Shown piece by piece: positions 25,576-37,815 of a DNA stretch of 64,000 bases. A model generated the notes under the pieces. The model was not told the origin of the DNA. It was given only the letters and a program-made list of their open reading frames with translations, and searched no databases. The stretch comes from Tipula vernalis (taxonomy: Eukaryota; Arthropoda; Insecta; Diptera; Tipulidae). Position 1 is the first letter of the stretch; each line of letters starts with the position of its first letter. A program made the translations under genes and the position numbers. The stretch covers positions 462,308,995 through 462,372,994 of the forward strand of contig OY282558.1 in assembly GCA_958295665.1 (NCBI GenBank). Direction: 5' to 3'.

Positions 25576-26353
25576 TTTAAAGTTAACAGTTTAAGCTTGA
25601 TTTCCAAGAGAAAATCTTACTGACTTGTATATTTTACTGAAATCAGGCTTAATCCCAGTAAGATTTTCTCATGGAAATAGAGCTTTAGATTCTTTGAAAA
25701 TTAGTTTCATCCCACATCGAGCCTACTTTATAAAATTTTGTATCCATTTTAGATATCGTAGCTAATTTGATTTGCTATAGTAGGACGTTGATTTCACATC
25801 GTTTGCTTTTTCGTTCTATTGTCCTGGTGTAATGCTAGGCTAGAAAGCAAGAAGCTTATGTAGTTGTTATACACAGTTACTACCGGAGCTCGACCTAATA
25901 ATATAGACCCCTTATCGTACTTTCAATAAAACCGGATTTCGCTAGAAAACAATCATAATTAAAAATTTTTAGATCTTTTAATTACACTAATATTCTCGAT
26001 TGATAAACTAAGTAGCAACTACTATAGATCGTAAAATTTAAAATATATAAAACAAAATGTACTATGATGCCAACATTTTTATCGATACATTTAATCGAAA
26101 ATATTTAAACATCTGAAGTACTAGACATTATACATTTTTTATTATGTAGGTGATAAGATTCGGATTAACTTCTGCTGCTACCTCTATCGCTACTCATATA
26201 TATATACAAAGGAATTTTTAATTCATTTAGTATAGAACTCGCCTACCAGATAGTTGTGAAAAAAAATACTTTCTAAATTTAATTAAATTATGTGTTTGTG
26301 ATATAACTGTTTTTTTTTTATAATTTAATTTATTTTAATTTATTGAGTTTAAA

Positions 26354-29300
26354 ATGTCCGCTGAGGTTCGAGCTGGTGATGAAGAAAAACCGATTAACAA
26401 TAATAATGCTAGGTAAACTATCCAAATTATTGTTAAATAATATTTTGTATGCTTAAATTTAGAATGGCAAATGCCACTTTCGTGTTTTGAGGTTACGTAA
26501 CGTGTCAAATAATTTATCAATTCAGAAAATCGTTAAAACATTTAATATGATTTTCGAATTAAATTCTTAGAAGTCATAATTTTTTTTAGGGATAAATTTT
26601 CATGTTATTTTGTTATTAATTTGATTCGTATCAAAACGATCGATTAGTGATTTCATTTTTTATCTAAAGTGTTTTGCCTTGATATTGCATTTATTTTTGT
26701 CGTTCTCAGAAATTTGATAACAGAATTGGACAATTGCAATATTAATTACTACGCAGGGGTGAAACTTCCGTTGTTTTCAATATGTTTTTTTTTTTCAATT
26801 TGGTTGTCACAAACACAATAGCCCACTAATTAACTATATGTATAATCATTTTAATCATACTTACGAGCTATAATTGAAGTGTCAGAAACGGGATTGATAT
26901 GGTAATCGCAAACAAATGAACAACTTTTTTTTTTGAAAAGTTAGATTATAGTTTTAAGTGTTTCTCTTATATTATATTATATTATGTTATTGTTATAATC
27001 AAAATTATATTTACTATTTTATCCAGTGCAAGAGTTACAATATTAATAAAATTACTGCTAATTCGCTTACAATTCATTTACAATTGTGAAGAACGGGCAT
27101 TTTCAGATCCGACAATTTATTTTTACTAAATGCTTACATTTTTGAAAAATTAGTTTTAAGTTTTTAGTGAATTCCCAAAAATTAAAAAATAATAAAATTT
27201 TTTAAAATTCTTCTTGACTTATTTTTGTTTTTATCAAGGAAGTTATAATAAGGAAAGGTCGATTTACTAATTTCGAAGCCAAGAACAGAACTCAAAGAGC
27301 CTATACGTCTCTACGATTCCATGAAAAGAAATGTTAAGTTTAGTTTATTAAGAGCTTGGTCACAGCGTCACCATTTGAAAACATACTTCGTTTTTCTAAC
27401 AGATTTAGTTTTCTTCAATAAAAGGAACAATTTTTCGCTGAAATAATAAAGAGCAATTATTTACAAACGAGATAAAATTTAAAGTAGTGGCTTCGACGGT
27501 GGTCTAAAAACAAGAGAACGACCATCCATCATTTATTTAATTCAAGCCAGCTCTTCACACTAATACGAAGGAATTACAATATTATGTAATACAGGAAAGG
27601 AATTACAATATTATGTTTAATTGTTTAATTCAACAATTTAAGATGATTTAATATAAAACAATTTTCTCTGTTTTCAAGTTTCGATGGATATTCTAAGGGC
27701 AGGAAAAGGTGAATTGTACTCTTGCGAGCACAAGCGAGTAACTGTGGTTGGACCAATAAGTTCTAAAACTCGACCAGGTAACCATTTAGTTGAGTATTTG
27801 CCTGTACGCAAAATTTTATCTCGTTCGTTAAATTTATCAGTAAGGTTTTTAGTTTCTTTTTCCTACACGATTTTTTTAGGTCTTGAAGGTTTTCATAAAT
27901 CTAATTTCGTTTGAATCTTTGATTTCACAATTAACTCATTTGGCCGATTTCCCTTTTATTGAGGTTGGCGTATTTCTATATATGTGGTCTAGAAATTTAA
28001 ACATTTATCGTGCGTGTTTAATTCAATGTCTTTAAACATTTTAACCAAACTTTTTTTTGCAGATAGAACACCTGTGATGTGTTTTAATTATCGAAGTTGG
28101 AACAGTTTCTGTTGCAATTCCCAAGGCACTTCTTAGGCAATCTGAATTACTTGAGTTTCAAAGTACCCGGAGAGTCGAGTATTATTTTTTTTTTCAATAT
28201 TCGGGTACCCGGGTAGTAAAAAAAAACTTAAAAATACATGAAACCCATTCGCTCTTTGGATTAATATAAGTGCACTTATTAGATTTTGAGTCATATTTCG
28301 CTTCCTTCTTAAAATGCTCCCTTCCGATTAGTAAAATAATTATTTGAAAATCCTTTATGTATACGTGAAGAATTTAGGTATTCATATATTTAAAGTATTT
28401 ACCATCATCTACTCGTGATTTCCTAATCTAAATAATAAAAGAAACTATAAATCAAAAAGATAACCAAAAGTATAAAACCTTTCTTTTAAAAATAAAAGTT
28501 ATCGAAATCTTAATTAATCTGCCGAAAAATTAACAGAACCCTTGCCAATTCACATTTATCACTCGACACAAGCTAATGTCGTTTTCGATTCATTTTTTTC
28601 CCCTCTATGAAAAAGCAATCGCATTTTCGGCGTCTATCGAACAAGAAAATCTTATTGATCTTCTATGTTTGTGAGTTATCTATCAAAATATAACAAACAT
28701 AATAACCACAATAAAGTTGTCAAACTGAAAACGTCAGCCAATTAGCCAAATTACAGATTCAGAACAAACCTATAAACATACTTATAGAGAGGTAAATCTA
28801 TGGAAAAATCGAAATTTCCAAAGAGTTCGAACAACACTATTTTGCCGTAAGAACAAAATTTTTTCTCCAATCGAACAAATTAAAAGCAAGAAACGTAATT
28901 TTTTCTACTTTAGAGTCTTTTAAAAATTTTTCCAGACCGAAATAAAATAAAACTCACCCTTCCCATATTTCGTTTGAATCAAGTTACCCGGGTTGTCGAT
29001 CAAATTACCCGGGTAATCGAGTACTTGGTAAAATGCCAAAATAGACGAATACCCGGGTACTCGAAAATCTGTATTGGATAGCCTAACGACTATCCTACAG
29101 CCTTGCATTAAACTATCATATGAATATCTTTAACAAAATTTGGTCACATTTTTGAACAATTTTCTAGTGGCAATCGTGTAATCGTTAAAATTAACTGGAT
29201 AAGATAATCATGACAAATTGTTGAAACCTGATTGTTGCTGAAGAGATTTCGAATATTGAGATTATTCGATAAAGTATTTTGAATGTATAGTCCGAAAGAC

Positions 29301-32300
29301 AAATCGCACATCGTATTGGTAGATGACTTGCAAATATGGGCAGAACTTTTTGGGGATTAAACATCATTTTTAAAGGTTAATGGTCTATGCCACTTGTCAC
29401 CAGGATAAATTCATTTTTATAAAAATATTATCTTCGGTCCGCAAAGATGTCTAAATATTTGGTTGGTCCAAAACCTCTTCTCTCGGCGTTTCGAAAGCCA
29501 CTTAGTCGATATTTCGAGAATGACTAGTCCGATTTAGAATTTTTTTTCGCCTATCTGTTTCTATACATCATGTAAAATATGAATGAAATCTATGAAATCT
29601 TCAATACATCATGTAAAATATGAAACTTGCAGAATTTGTTCGGTATAAACTTCAAATAAACACTAACTAATCCGAGAATCAGGACAGAATCCGTTTTTGC
29701 ACGAAATGTGCCCTAAAAACCTGAAGGATTTTTGGAAAAATAGTTTTTGGGTAGATTTTTCTAACTTTATTCGACAATTAAATTCCCACTTTCCGCTATA
29801 GTCGATTGAAAAACAACAGGTACGTTCAGTTCGAAGTATGTTGTTACTACTACTGTTGTTTTCGAGATTTTTGGATTCCGATATTTTTTTCGATTTAGCC
29901 ATCTCTTCGGCGTTTAATCTCTTACCAGCATCTTTAGATTATCACTGTTCACTAACTTCATGGATTATTTTAGCTCCCTAGATTAGGTCATCATCCGCCT
30001 AATCGCTTGTCCTTTCAATAGAGTCTAGTCAAAATGTACAAAAGTGTGAAACTACGTTTTCTTTATGTTTTTTGGAACGTAGATTACGAAAAAATAGGTT
30101 TCTGAAAACCTAAACGGAAGCTTCCCCCTAACAATGCAAAAACACTCTTTTACAAATGAAATTTGTATACCATTTATTCAAAAATTGAGTAAATTTACAT
30201 ATAAATAAAATAAAAATTGTCCATAGGGTTAATTATAAGGGTTGAAATAACCACTAAATAGCTTAACATTTTAAAATAAATAGTTTTAAATTAATTTTTT
30301 GCTCAACGGCCTTTTTGTTGCTGTTTGTAGGAATAATGAGCACCCCTAATGTTAAAAAAGAATATCCACACTTATAAGGTGAAAATTACCCCAGAAGGGG
30401 GGTGAACATCTAATAAACGAACAATTTATTTTTGATTTGCATGTAAATTTGCTCAACAAAAATTAAAAAAACAAACCTCCTTTTCTGCGGTTTGAGCAAC
30501 ATATTTTTTCGTATAATCTACGGCCCAAAAAAACATAAAGTAAAAGAAGTTTAGAAACAGCAACCGAACTTAAGTACATTTTGACTGGACTACTTTTGTT
30601 GGCTCTGTAAAAGAGTTGAGGGCGAGATATCCTTATAAAAACCATAAATGTTCCACCTATTGCACCCCACTTAAGTTTAATTCGAGCTCCAAAAATTTGA
30701 GTTTATGAACTGGGCTCAGAATTTATACCCATTGTGAAATCGCAAATCGTAATGTTTTTAAATTGAGTTTCTTGTTGTTAAAAAATATTTTTGATAAGCG
30801 TTCACCTAGTTATAGCCATATAAGCCTTTATCTCTAAACTCACGCATTTATTGCCATGCTTGCTTTTAACAATAAAGTAATAACATTTAATTCGGATTAA
30901 TAATTTTATTGCTTACAGCCACAATGGAAATAAATCATGGGATGCTCACGAAAAAGAAGAAATCAAAAAGAAAGAAGGATCATCAGTTGAAGAAACCGAA
31001 CGGCTTAAATCTGTTGTAAGAATCTTCAAATTTTTCATAAGCATTATTGTCTTCTTTACAATTTTGGCGACAGGCGTTATGTCCAAATTATCGCTAATGT
31101 TTATGGTATCTCACATTCCGGCTGACCGTAAGGTGCCATATTGTAATATACACAGTAAGTAAAGAAAACAAATCAAAATGTCAATCTATGTAGTTCAGAT
31201 TATGAAAATAGTAAAATTTACTTTTTCTAGTGCCACAGGAAGAACTCGAAGCAACCTTACCGATTGAGCAGAGAATTGGATGGACATGGGCTATAATATT
31301 TTCACATGTCATCCCAGAATTGGGATCTCTCTTTAGAGCGTGGCGTTTTTGTTATTTTAAAAACATACATCGCCCTCGTTATAGAGAATTCATGGCGGTG
31401 ATCTCTGCTGAGACTCTACACGTTATTGGCTTGACCCTATTAATATTTACGATTCTTCCAAATTTGGATGTGATTCAAGGTGTGATGCTCACCAATTGCC
31501 TATGTTTAGTGCCAGCACTTTTAAATATCTTCACAGATCTGGAAAAGAATCATCCGGAAATGGAGAAAATTATAATGATTCTAAATGTTTTTGCGACATG
31601 TGGCCAAATAACCGGGCTTATTGTATGGCCCTTAATGCGTGACAATTTTTCAATGTGGCATATACCAGTTGCCATTATATTAATCTCGTTTCATTGGTGG
31701 GAGAATTTTGTGTCGGAAAAAAGTCGATTTGCTGTGATTGTACAATTAAACGAAATTAAAAAAACGATCGGACAAACCAGATACCATACGTATTTATACG
31801 TTTCATCGTGGAAAATAGTGTTGTTCATAGTTTGTGCCATCTTTATGTCCGACATTGATGCGCTCGATTTTTTCGGTAATTTCCTTTCCGGTTGGGGAAA
31901 CCATACAATACCAGTGGAAGAAACTCGTACTATGATTAGTGATTTTAATCGATTTACGGAATTAAGAAACATGACTGACGATATATTCCATCAGCCAGTA
32001 TTTGCAGAACCACCAGCGATATACTTGACATTATTCATTCAAATTTTATCATCGTATTTATGCTATGTATTCACTAAATTTGCATGCAAGATCAAAATCC
32101 AGGCATTTAGTTTTAGTCTGGCGATAAGTTTAACGGTCCCTGTATCAATTTGCATCCTATTAATATTGTGTGCTATTCGTGGAACAAACGTTTGTGCATT
32201 TCATGAGGTGCTTCCAGATTTTTTATTTTTTGTGCCACCGCCTGTATACAATTTAGGCGATTATATTTTAAATGAATTTGCTTGGGTATCGATACTTTGG

Positions 32301-35138
32301 ATTCTGTCACAAACGTGGATTAGCCGACATATTTGGAATCCAAAATCATTTAAAAATGCATCGACTGACACACTTTTTGTTACGCCCCTTTACAATGGAT
32401 TAATAATTGATCAATCACTGGTTTTAAATAGGCGGCGCCACAGTCTATCCGATTTAGTGGAAAATAAACGGAAAGAGGCAATTGAGGATAAAACAATTCG
32501 TCCAGAAGATAAAATACCACAAGTGTATGTGTGCGCTACAATGTGGCGTGAGGAAAAAGAAGAAATGGTTACATTTCTCAATTCTATTTTACGTTTAGAT
32601 GAAGATCAGTGTGCTCGTCGACTGGCCCGAGAATATTTCCGTGTAGATGTTAACGAATGTGCATATTACGATTTGGAATCACATATATTCTTTGATAATG
32701 CTTTCGAGAAGAACCAGACTATAAATGAGTATGTTAAATTGTTGATAAAAAGTATTCCGGAAGCAGCTCAAGAAGTTTATAAAACGGAAATTAATATTTC
32801 ACCACCGAATAAATATGACACCCCATATGGTGGTCGATTAGAATGGATACTACCGGGAAAAACTAAAATGATCGTACATTTGAAGAATTCCGAAAAAATT
32901 CGTAAGAAAAAACGATGGTCCCAGGTGATGTACATGTATTATTTGTTGTCTCATAAAATTATGCAACAGCCCGGAATGAATGAGGCCCGCAAATCGGTTC
33001 GGGCGAAAAACACATTTATCCTCGCGCTTGATGGTGATATTGATTTCCAGCCAGACGCTGTACATCTTCTGATCAATCGAATGAAAGTTGATGAAAAGTT
33101 AGGTGCGGCTTGCGGTCGTATTCACCCAGTAGGTGATGGTCCAATGGTGTGGTATCAAAAATTCGAATATGCAATTGGTCATTGGTTGCAAAAAGCGACG
33201 GAACATGTTATTGGTTGCGTTCTTTGCTCGCCCGGATGTTTTTCATTGTTTCGGGGAAGTGCACTATTGACCAGTGTTATGCGAAAATATACGAAAAATT
33301 CAGAATCAGCAATTCATTATGTACAATATGATCAGGGTGAGGATCGTTGGTTGTGCACCCTAATATTAAAACAGAGTTTTCGAGTTGAATATTCAGCGGC
33401 CTCAGATGCGTATACTCACAGCCCTGTTGGATTTAACGAATTTTATATTCAAAGACGTCGTTGGATACCTTCTACTATGGCCAACATTTTTGATCTACTG
33501 GGTGATTCGTCAGAAATTGTCAAAAAAAATGATAGCATTTCAATGCCCTACATGATCTATCAAATGATGCTAATGGTAGGCACAATTCTTGGACCAGGTA
33601 CTATATTTTTGATGATGATTGGGGCGCTCGTAGCGGTATTTTCAATTGACATATGGACTGCATTCTTATGGAACGTGATTCCAATCATCGCGTTTATTTT
33701 GGTCTGCTACAAGTCGAAAAACGACAAATACCAGTTGGGAACGGCATTTTTTTTAACCGCCATATATTCCCTCGTTATGATGGCCGTACTTACCGGTGTG
33801 ATCATACAATTTATGCAAGATGGACTTGTCTCACCTTCTTCTGTATTTTTTGTAGTCGTAGCAGGCCAAATTATTATCGCTGGTTTATTACATCCGCAAG
33901 AACTTGGCTGTTTAATTTGTGGCATTATTTATTATATAACAATTCCATCCATGTACATGCTGCTCGTCATTTATTCAATATTTAATATGAACAATGTGAA
34001 TTGGGGAACAAGACAAGGCGCTGATGAAAAGAAGAAAGAAACCAGCCTTAGAAATAAGTACGATTTGTCTAATTGGGGTGCATTGCCGTTTGTATGTTGT
34101 ACACTTCCGAAATCGGGAGAGGATGAAAAGCTACAGCAAATTATCAATGAATTACATGAAATAAAACAGAAAATAGATTATTTAGAAGGTGGACCTACCC
34201 AACCCCCAACCCAACGGTGCAGCATGATTGAAGCAAATTTACCAATAATACTTCCAGAATCAAATGTTACGGTGAATTGTGGTGTGAGTCTACAAGTTTC
34301 AGCTAATCCGATAATATATAATTGGCAGAATGATTCCACTGTCAAAAATGGAACCTCAACCGATTTAGACCCGGAAGAGGATACATTTTGGAACGATCTT
34401 ATCGAAAAATATTTAAAACCAATAGATGAGGAAAATATGGCAGATAAAGAAATTAAGGAGAAAAAATTAGCTGAACTCCGTGACAAATGTGTCTTTACAT
34501 TTATCATGCTCAACACATTATTCGTCCTTGTTGTTTACTTATTACAGCTGAACAAAGCCTATCTGCACATTAAATGGCCTTTCGGAGCCAAAAATGAAAT
34601 ATTTTTTGACGCTGACTCACACGAGGTAACGATCAAACGTGATTACTTGCAAGTTGAACCGATCGGATTACTTTTTGTTACCTTTTTTGGAGTTATATTG
34701 GTAATTCAATTTATAGCTATGCTTATCCATCGCTTTGGTACAATGTCACAGATTTTGGCAGAAACCGATTTACATTTAAGTTGTCAGACAAAAACGGGGC
34801 AGAAAAAGTTACTGTCCGAAAATCAAAAGGGTGGCTACTCGGTAAATGGGCCAAATGCTGTTAAATTTGTGAAAAAATTACAGAAACCTAAAGAATTTGA
34901 TGATGATTTGTGCGACGTGGAAAATGTTAGTGAAGTAATTAATCAGAGTAATTTAGAAGAAAATTTTATACGTAACAATGAACTCACGTACGGAGCTAGG
35001 ACTTATAAAAAAGATGATTCATTTGAAAATGGTGAAAATACTGGAAGTACTACGGGCGAGTACCTAACAAATGAAGAAAGTACTATAGCCGGGATAGGGT
35101 GGCGCCAACGGCGGCCATCTGAAAGTTTAAATTTGTGA
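26354..35138 (+). CDS. Chitin synthase, copy C (three exons, divergent swivel motif)
   Basis: Third complete copy, head-to-head with copy B. Exons are 26354-26412, 30919-31154 and 31231-35138, with introns of 4506 and 76 bp. They splice in frame to 1400 residues, and the first exon (MSAEVRAGDEEKPINNNNA...) ends in phase 2 like those of A and B. EDR is at 802-804, QRRRW at 839-843, and DGDIDFQP is intact. The motif that reads SWGTRE in A and B is NWGTRQ here (1022-1027). The last intron of A and B is absent: exon 3 reads straight on from the segment KIDYLEGG into the C-terminal membrane region. The catalytic region is also two residues shorter after FRGSAL. The frame is undamaged over 1.3 kb codons, so I expect a working enzyme with altered properties. 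The distant first exon is the least certain part. Confidence 0.93.
26413..30918 (+). other. Intron 1 of chitin synthase copy C
   Basis: A 4.5 kb intron. It holds the ACCCGGGTA-motif repeats near 28150-29110 and a direct repeat of ATACATCATGTAAAATATGAA near 29562 and 29604. No other gene is visible. Open frames at 27684 and 29663 have no recognisable product. Confidence 0.6.
28150..29110. repeat. Possible hAT-like remnant with ACCCGGGTA motifs
   Basis: Palindromic ACCCGGGT motifs occur near 28160-28220 (ATTCGGGTACCCGGGTA) and, in opposite orientation, several times at 28980-29065 (ATACCCGGGTACTCG, TTACCCGGGTAATCG). The right edge on the minus strand reads GCAAGGCTGTAGGATAGTCG, which looks like a transposon end. 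No transposase is visible. The class is a guess. Confidence 0.35.
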
Positions 35139-35145
35139 CAAATAT

Positions 35146-35215
35146 CCCCAGAGTTAAATATAATACTTTGGGGTAATCCACCTATGTAATATAGGTGGAT
35201 TTAAATCTTAATCGT
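35146..35215 (+). other. Hairpin motif in the probable 3' UTR of copy C
   Basis: Starting 8 bases after the copy C stop, this segment can fold into two hairpins. The first is a 5-bp stem, CCCCA with TGGGG. The second is an 11-bp stem, AATCCACCTAT with ATAGGTGGATT, around a GTAAT loop (35175-35201). A related segment lies at 57734-57806, with changes that keep the stem paired. This could be an RNA processing or stability element, or a short mobile sequence. Confidence 0.6.
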
Positions 35216-35399
35216 TTTAAAACAGATAAAATATATGAAATCTTTACTAAAATTGTGATTTTTTTTAATACCAATAGTCATCCATCGATAATCGACAAAA
35301 ATGGCATTAACTAGAATTGTTAAATGGCAGCACTAATTTACGAAATTATTGAGATTGAAATTAGTCGGTTTGAATAAAACGGGACAATTGCTAATACTT

Positions 35400-37230
35400 A
35401 CGGTATTATAAAGAACCCGGACCGAACCCCTCACTAAACCCCAAGGCAAGCTAACTCAATCCAAACTCAACTTAGATCTAACCAAATTTCAACCCTCTAC
35501 TCAACTCACACGCAACGGCCAACTCAATTCCAAAATCAACTCGATTCGAAAGCTACATGCGTGTATGTATTTAATCAACTCAAATTAACTCTCTGAGAAC
35601 TTACTCAAATCCAGTCCAAATTTAACTCTAACCATATTCAAACATAACTTGACCACAACTCAACCCATAACGCATCCCCAACTCAATCCATGGGCTCAAC
35701 CCCCAAATAAATCGCCAACTGAACCACAACAACTCAACCCTCAACTAAATGTCCAACTCAATCATGAAATCAGCGCGGCCTGAAAAACTACATGCTTTTA
35801 TGAACTCAACTCAAGTCTAGCCAACTTCTGATTCAAATCTCAACTCAATCCTAAAATAAAACCGCAACGAACGTAAACCCAACTCGACCAAAAATTCAAC
35901 CCTCAACTCAACCCAAAACTCAACGTCCTGCCCTGCCCCAAGACTCAAACCAGCATAAAGCAGCCTGTGGTATGACATATACAATTCTACGCCTTCACCA
36001 TAGAAACAGATTGACGGAAAAAAAATCCAAATCGGACAAGCCGTTCTCGAGATGCCATGGATACAGACAGTTATCGAAACATACAGACAGATGGGCGGAC
36101 CTTTGTTTTTTTGATTTCTAAGACTCAGTGACTTTCGAAACGTCGATAAAAGTGATTTTGGGCCAACACATTTTTTTGCCATTTTTACAGGTTTTCAATA
36201 AGTTTAGTCCTTTCGGGCCGAAGTTAAATTTACATAATTTCAAAATTGTATTGGTAAACTGGGAACGAATGATCGCGCATGTTCAGCTGCATCTTTTAAT
36301 AAAGAAACACGCTTTTTGTTTATTTGCATTTAAGTTAATTCTCCTTTTGTTATTGTATGATCAGATTTCAATCTAAAAAAAATTTCCGTTGGTCTGTCTG
36401 TACAAAGCCACTGGGCGATATTACCACTTTGAGCAATTTATTATCTCTGCTGAGAGTTGAGAGTTAAGTTGGGTTCCATTTGTGGGTTGAATTACGGTTG
36501 AGCTGGAATTGAGTTGAGGTTGGATTAGGGTTTACTTAGTAGTTGAGCAATTTTTTATATATATATATATGCTGGTTTGAAGATTGAGTTTATGGTTGAG
36601 TTTGGGCTGAGTTGAGGATTGAGTGGGGTTCTATTTGCGGGTTGAATTGGGGTTGGGTTAGGCTCACTTGAGTTCACATACGCATGTAGTTTTCGGACCA
36701 TGTTAAATTAAGGAGTTAGTTCGGCGTTTAGTTGAGGGTTGAGTTGTTGTCAAGTAGAGTTTTGTAGTGCGGTGGATCGACGGGATGCAGTTTGGGATTT
36801 ATTTGCTCATTGAGTTGGTGTTTGAGATTTAGATTAGATTAACTAGAGTTCATGTATGCATGTAATTTTTAAGCCGTATGTATTTAGGATTCGATTTGAA
36901 TGCTGAGTTTGAGGTTGAGTTGAGGGTTGAGTTGAGGTTGAGTTGCAGGGTAAGTTGTGGTTGAGGATTGAGTTGAGGACGAGTTACTTTTGAATAAGGT
37001 TGAAGTTTAGTTGAATTCCAGTGAGGGCTTCGGTTGGGGATTAACTTGGTGTCGAGGTGAGGGTTCAGTGTAAGATTGGAGCTGATTGATGTTGAGTTTA
37101 TGCACACAAGTAGCAAGAGTTGATTTCGTGATAGAGTTAGCCGTTCGGTGTGCAGTTGAGTAGAGGGTTGAGATTTATTTGGGGCTAAGTAGAGTTGAAG
37201 TTGAGTTTGGGTTGAGTTAGCTTGCGACGT
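35400..37230. repeat. TTGAG-type low-complexity DNA in two opposed arms
   Basis: From about 35450 to 35940 the plus strand is full of CTCAACTCAA-like words and poor in G. From about 36440 to 37230 it is full of GGTTGAGTTGAGG-like words and poor in C. Each is the complement of the other, so the two arms form a large, diverged inverted repeat around a 500-bp centre. The centre has an ACAGACAG/GGACAAGCCG stretch of the kind found in transposon flanks. Shorter patches continue to about 37720. No protein is likely. Confidence 0.75.
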
Positions 37231-37239
37231 TAAAGTTTT

Positions 37240-37545
37240 ATTTATTATTTTTTTTTATTCATTCACGGAAGAACTTTCTTAGCTAACAAACAATTTGCTA
37301 GTTAGTTAATTTGTTTACATAAATTTGCATCAGAGCTAGTCCTAACTTACACAATCTATTTAGAAAGAAAGATGGTTTAACGTATGGTTAATAAAGATGG
37401 TTTAACATATTAATAAATTACAACAAAAAGAAAAAAAAACACAAGCTTCATAGTCCATGTAAATTTGTTTTCTGGCAGTTGTTGTATGGCATCACTCGAA
37501 GGATTCGTCCATTTTACCATCAAAATCACGCGGCTGGCCTTGTCA
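37240..37545 (-). repeat. Probable 3' end of a non-LTR element
   Basis: On the minus strand a stretch ending in AT-rich tail sequence encodes MVKWTNPSSDAIQQL near 37500-37530. A related stretch near 46440 reads MVKC in the same context. Both lie close to an AAATAAA-rich edge. This suggests two degraded 3' ends of one retrotransposon family. Confidence 0.35.
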
Positions 37546-37815
37546 TTGCATCATTTTTGAATTTTATTTTAGAAAGAATTGATTTGAAAGTTTATTTGAG
37601 GTTGAATTGGTGACCGAGTTGAGGGTTTGGCTGCCAGTTGATTTGGTGATTGTGTTGGAGAAATTCATTAAATTAAGAGGTTCAGTATGGGATTGATTTG
37701 TGAGTTGTGGTTATTTTCCGGATCGAAGTTCTCGTGAGGTTTCAGCCGTTTATATTTTACAATTCCAAATCTGGGATAAGTGTGTTATTTGCCAAAATTA
37801 TTAATAACAAAGGAC

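Noticed and set aside
27684..27914. 76-codon frame in intron 1 of copy C
   Set aside because: It has no recognisable domain, its composition follows local bias, and it lies within an intron.
34186..34224. A short intron in copy C matching the last intron of A and B
   Set aside because: A GT...AG pair exists, but it is only about 35 bp, and the frame runs through cleanly without it.
35175..35201. Histone 3' stem-loop (target of SLBP)
   Set aside because: The stem and loop sequences do not match the GGCTCTTTTCAGAGCC-type histone hairpin, and no histone gene is present.
35817..36182. 121-codon minus-strand frame in the repeat arms
   Set aside because: The frame is produced by asymmetric low-complexity DNA and mobile-element flank. 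There is no domain and no gene-like start.
36440..37230. Internal telomere repeat array
   Set aside because: The words are TTGAG/GTTGA with poor periodicity, not the TTAGG-type insect telomere repeat. There is no chromosome-end context.
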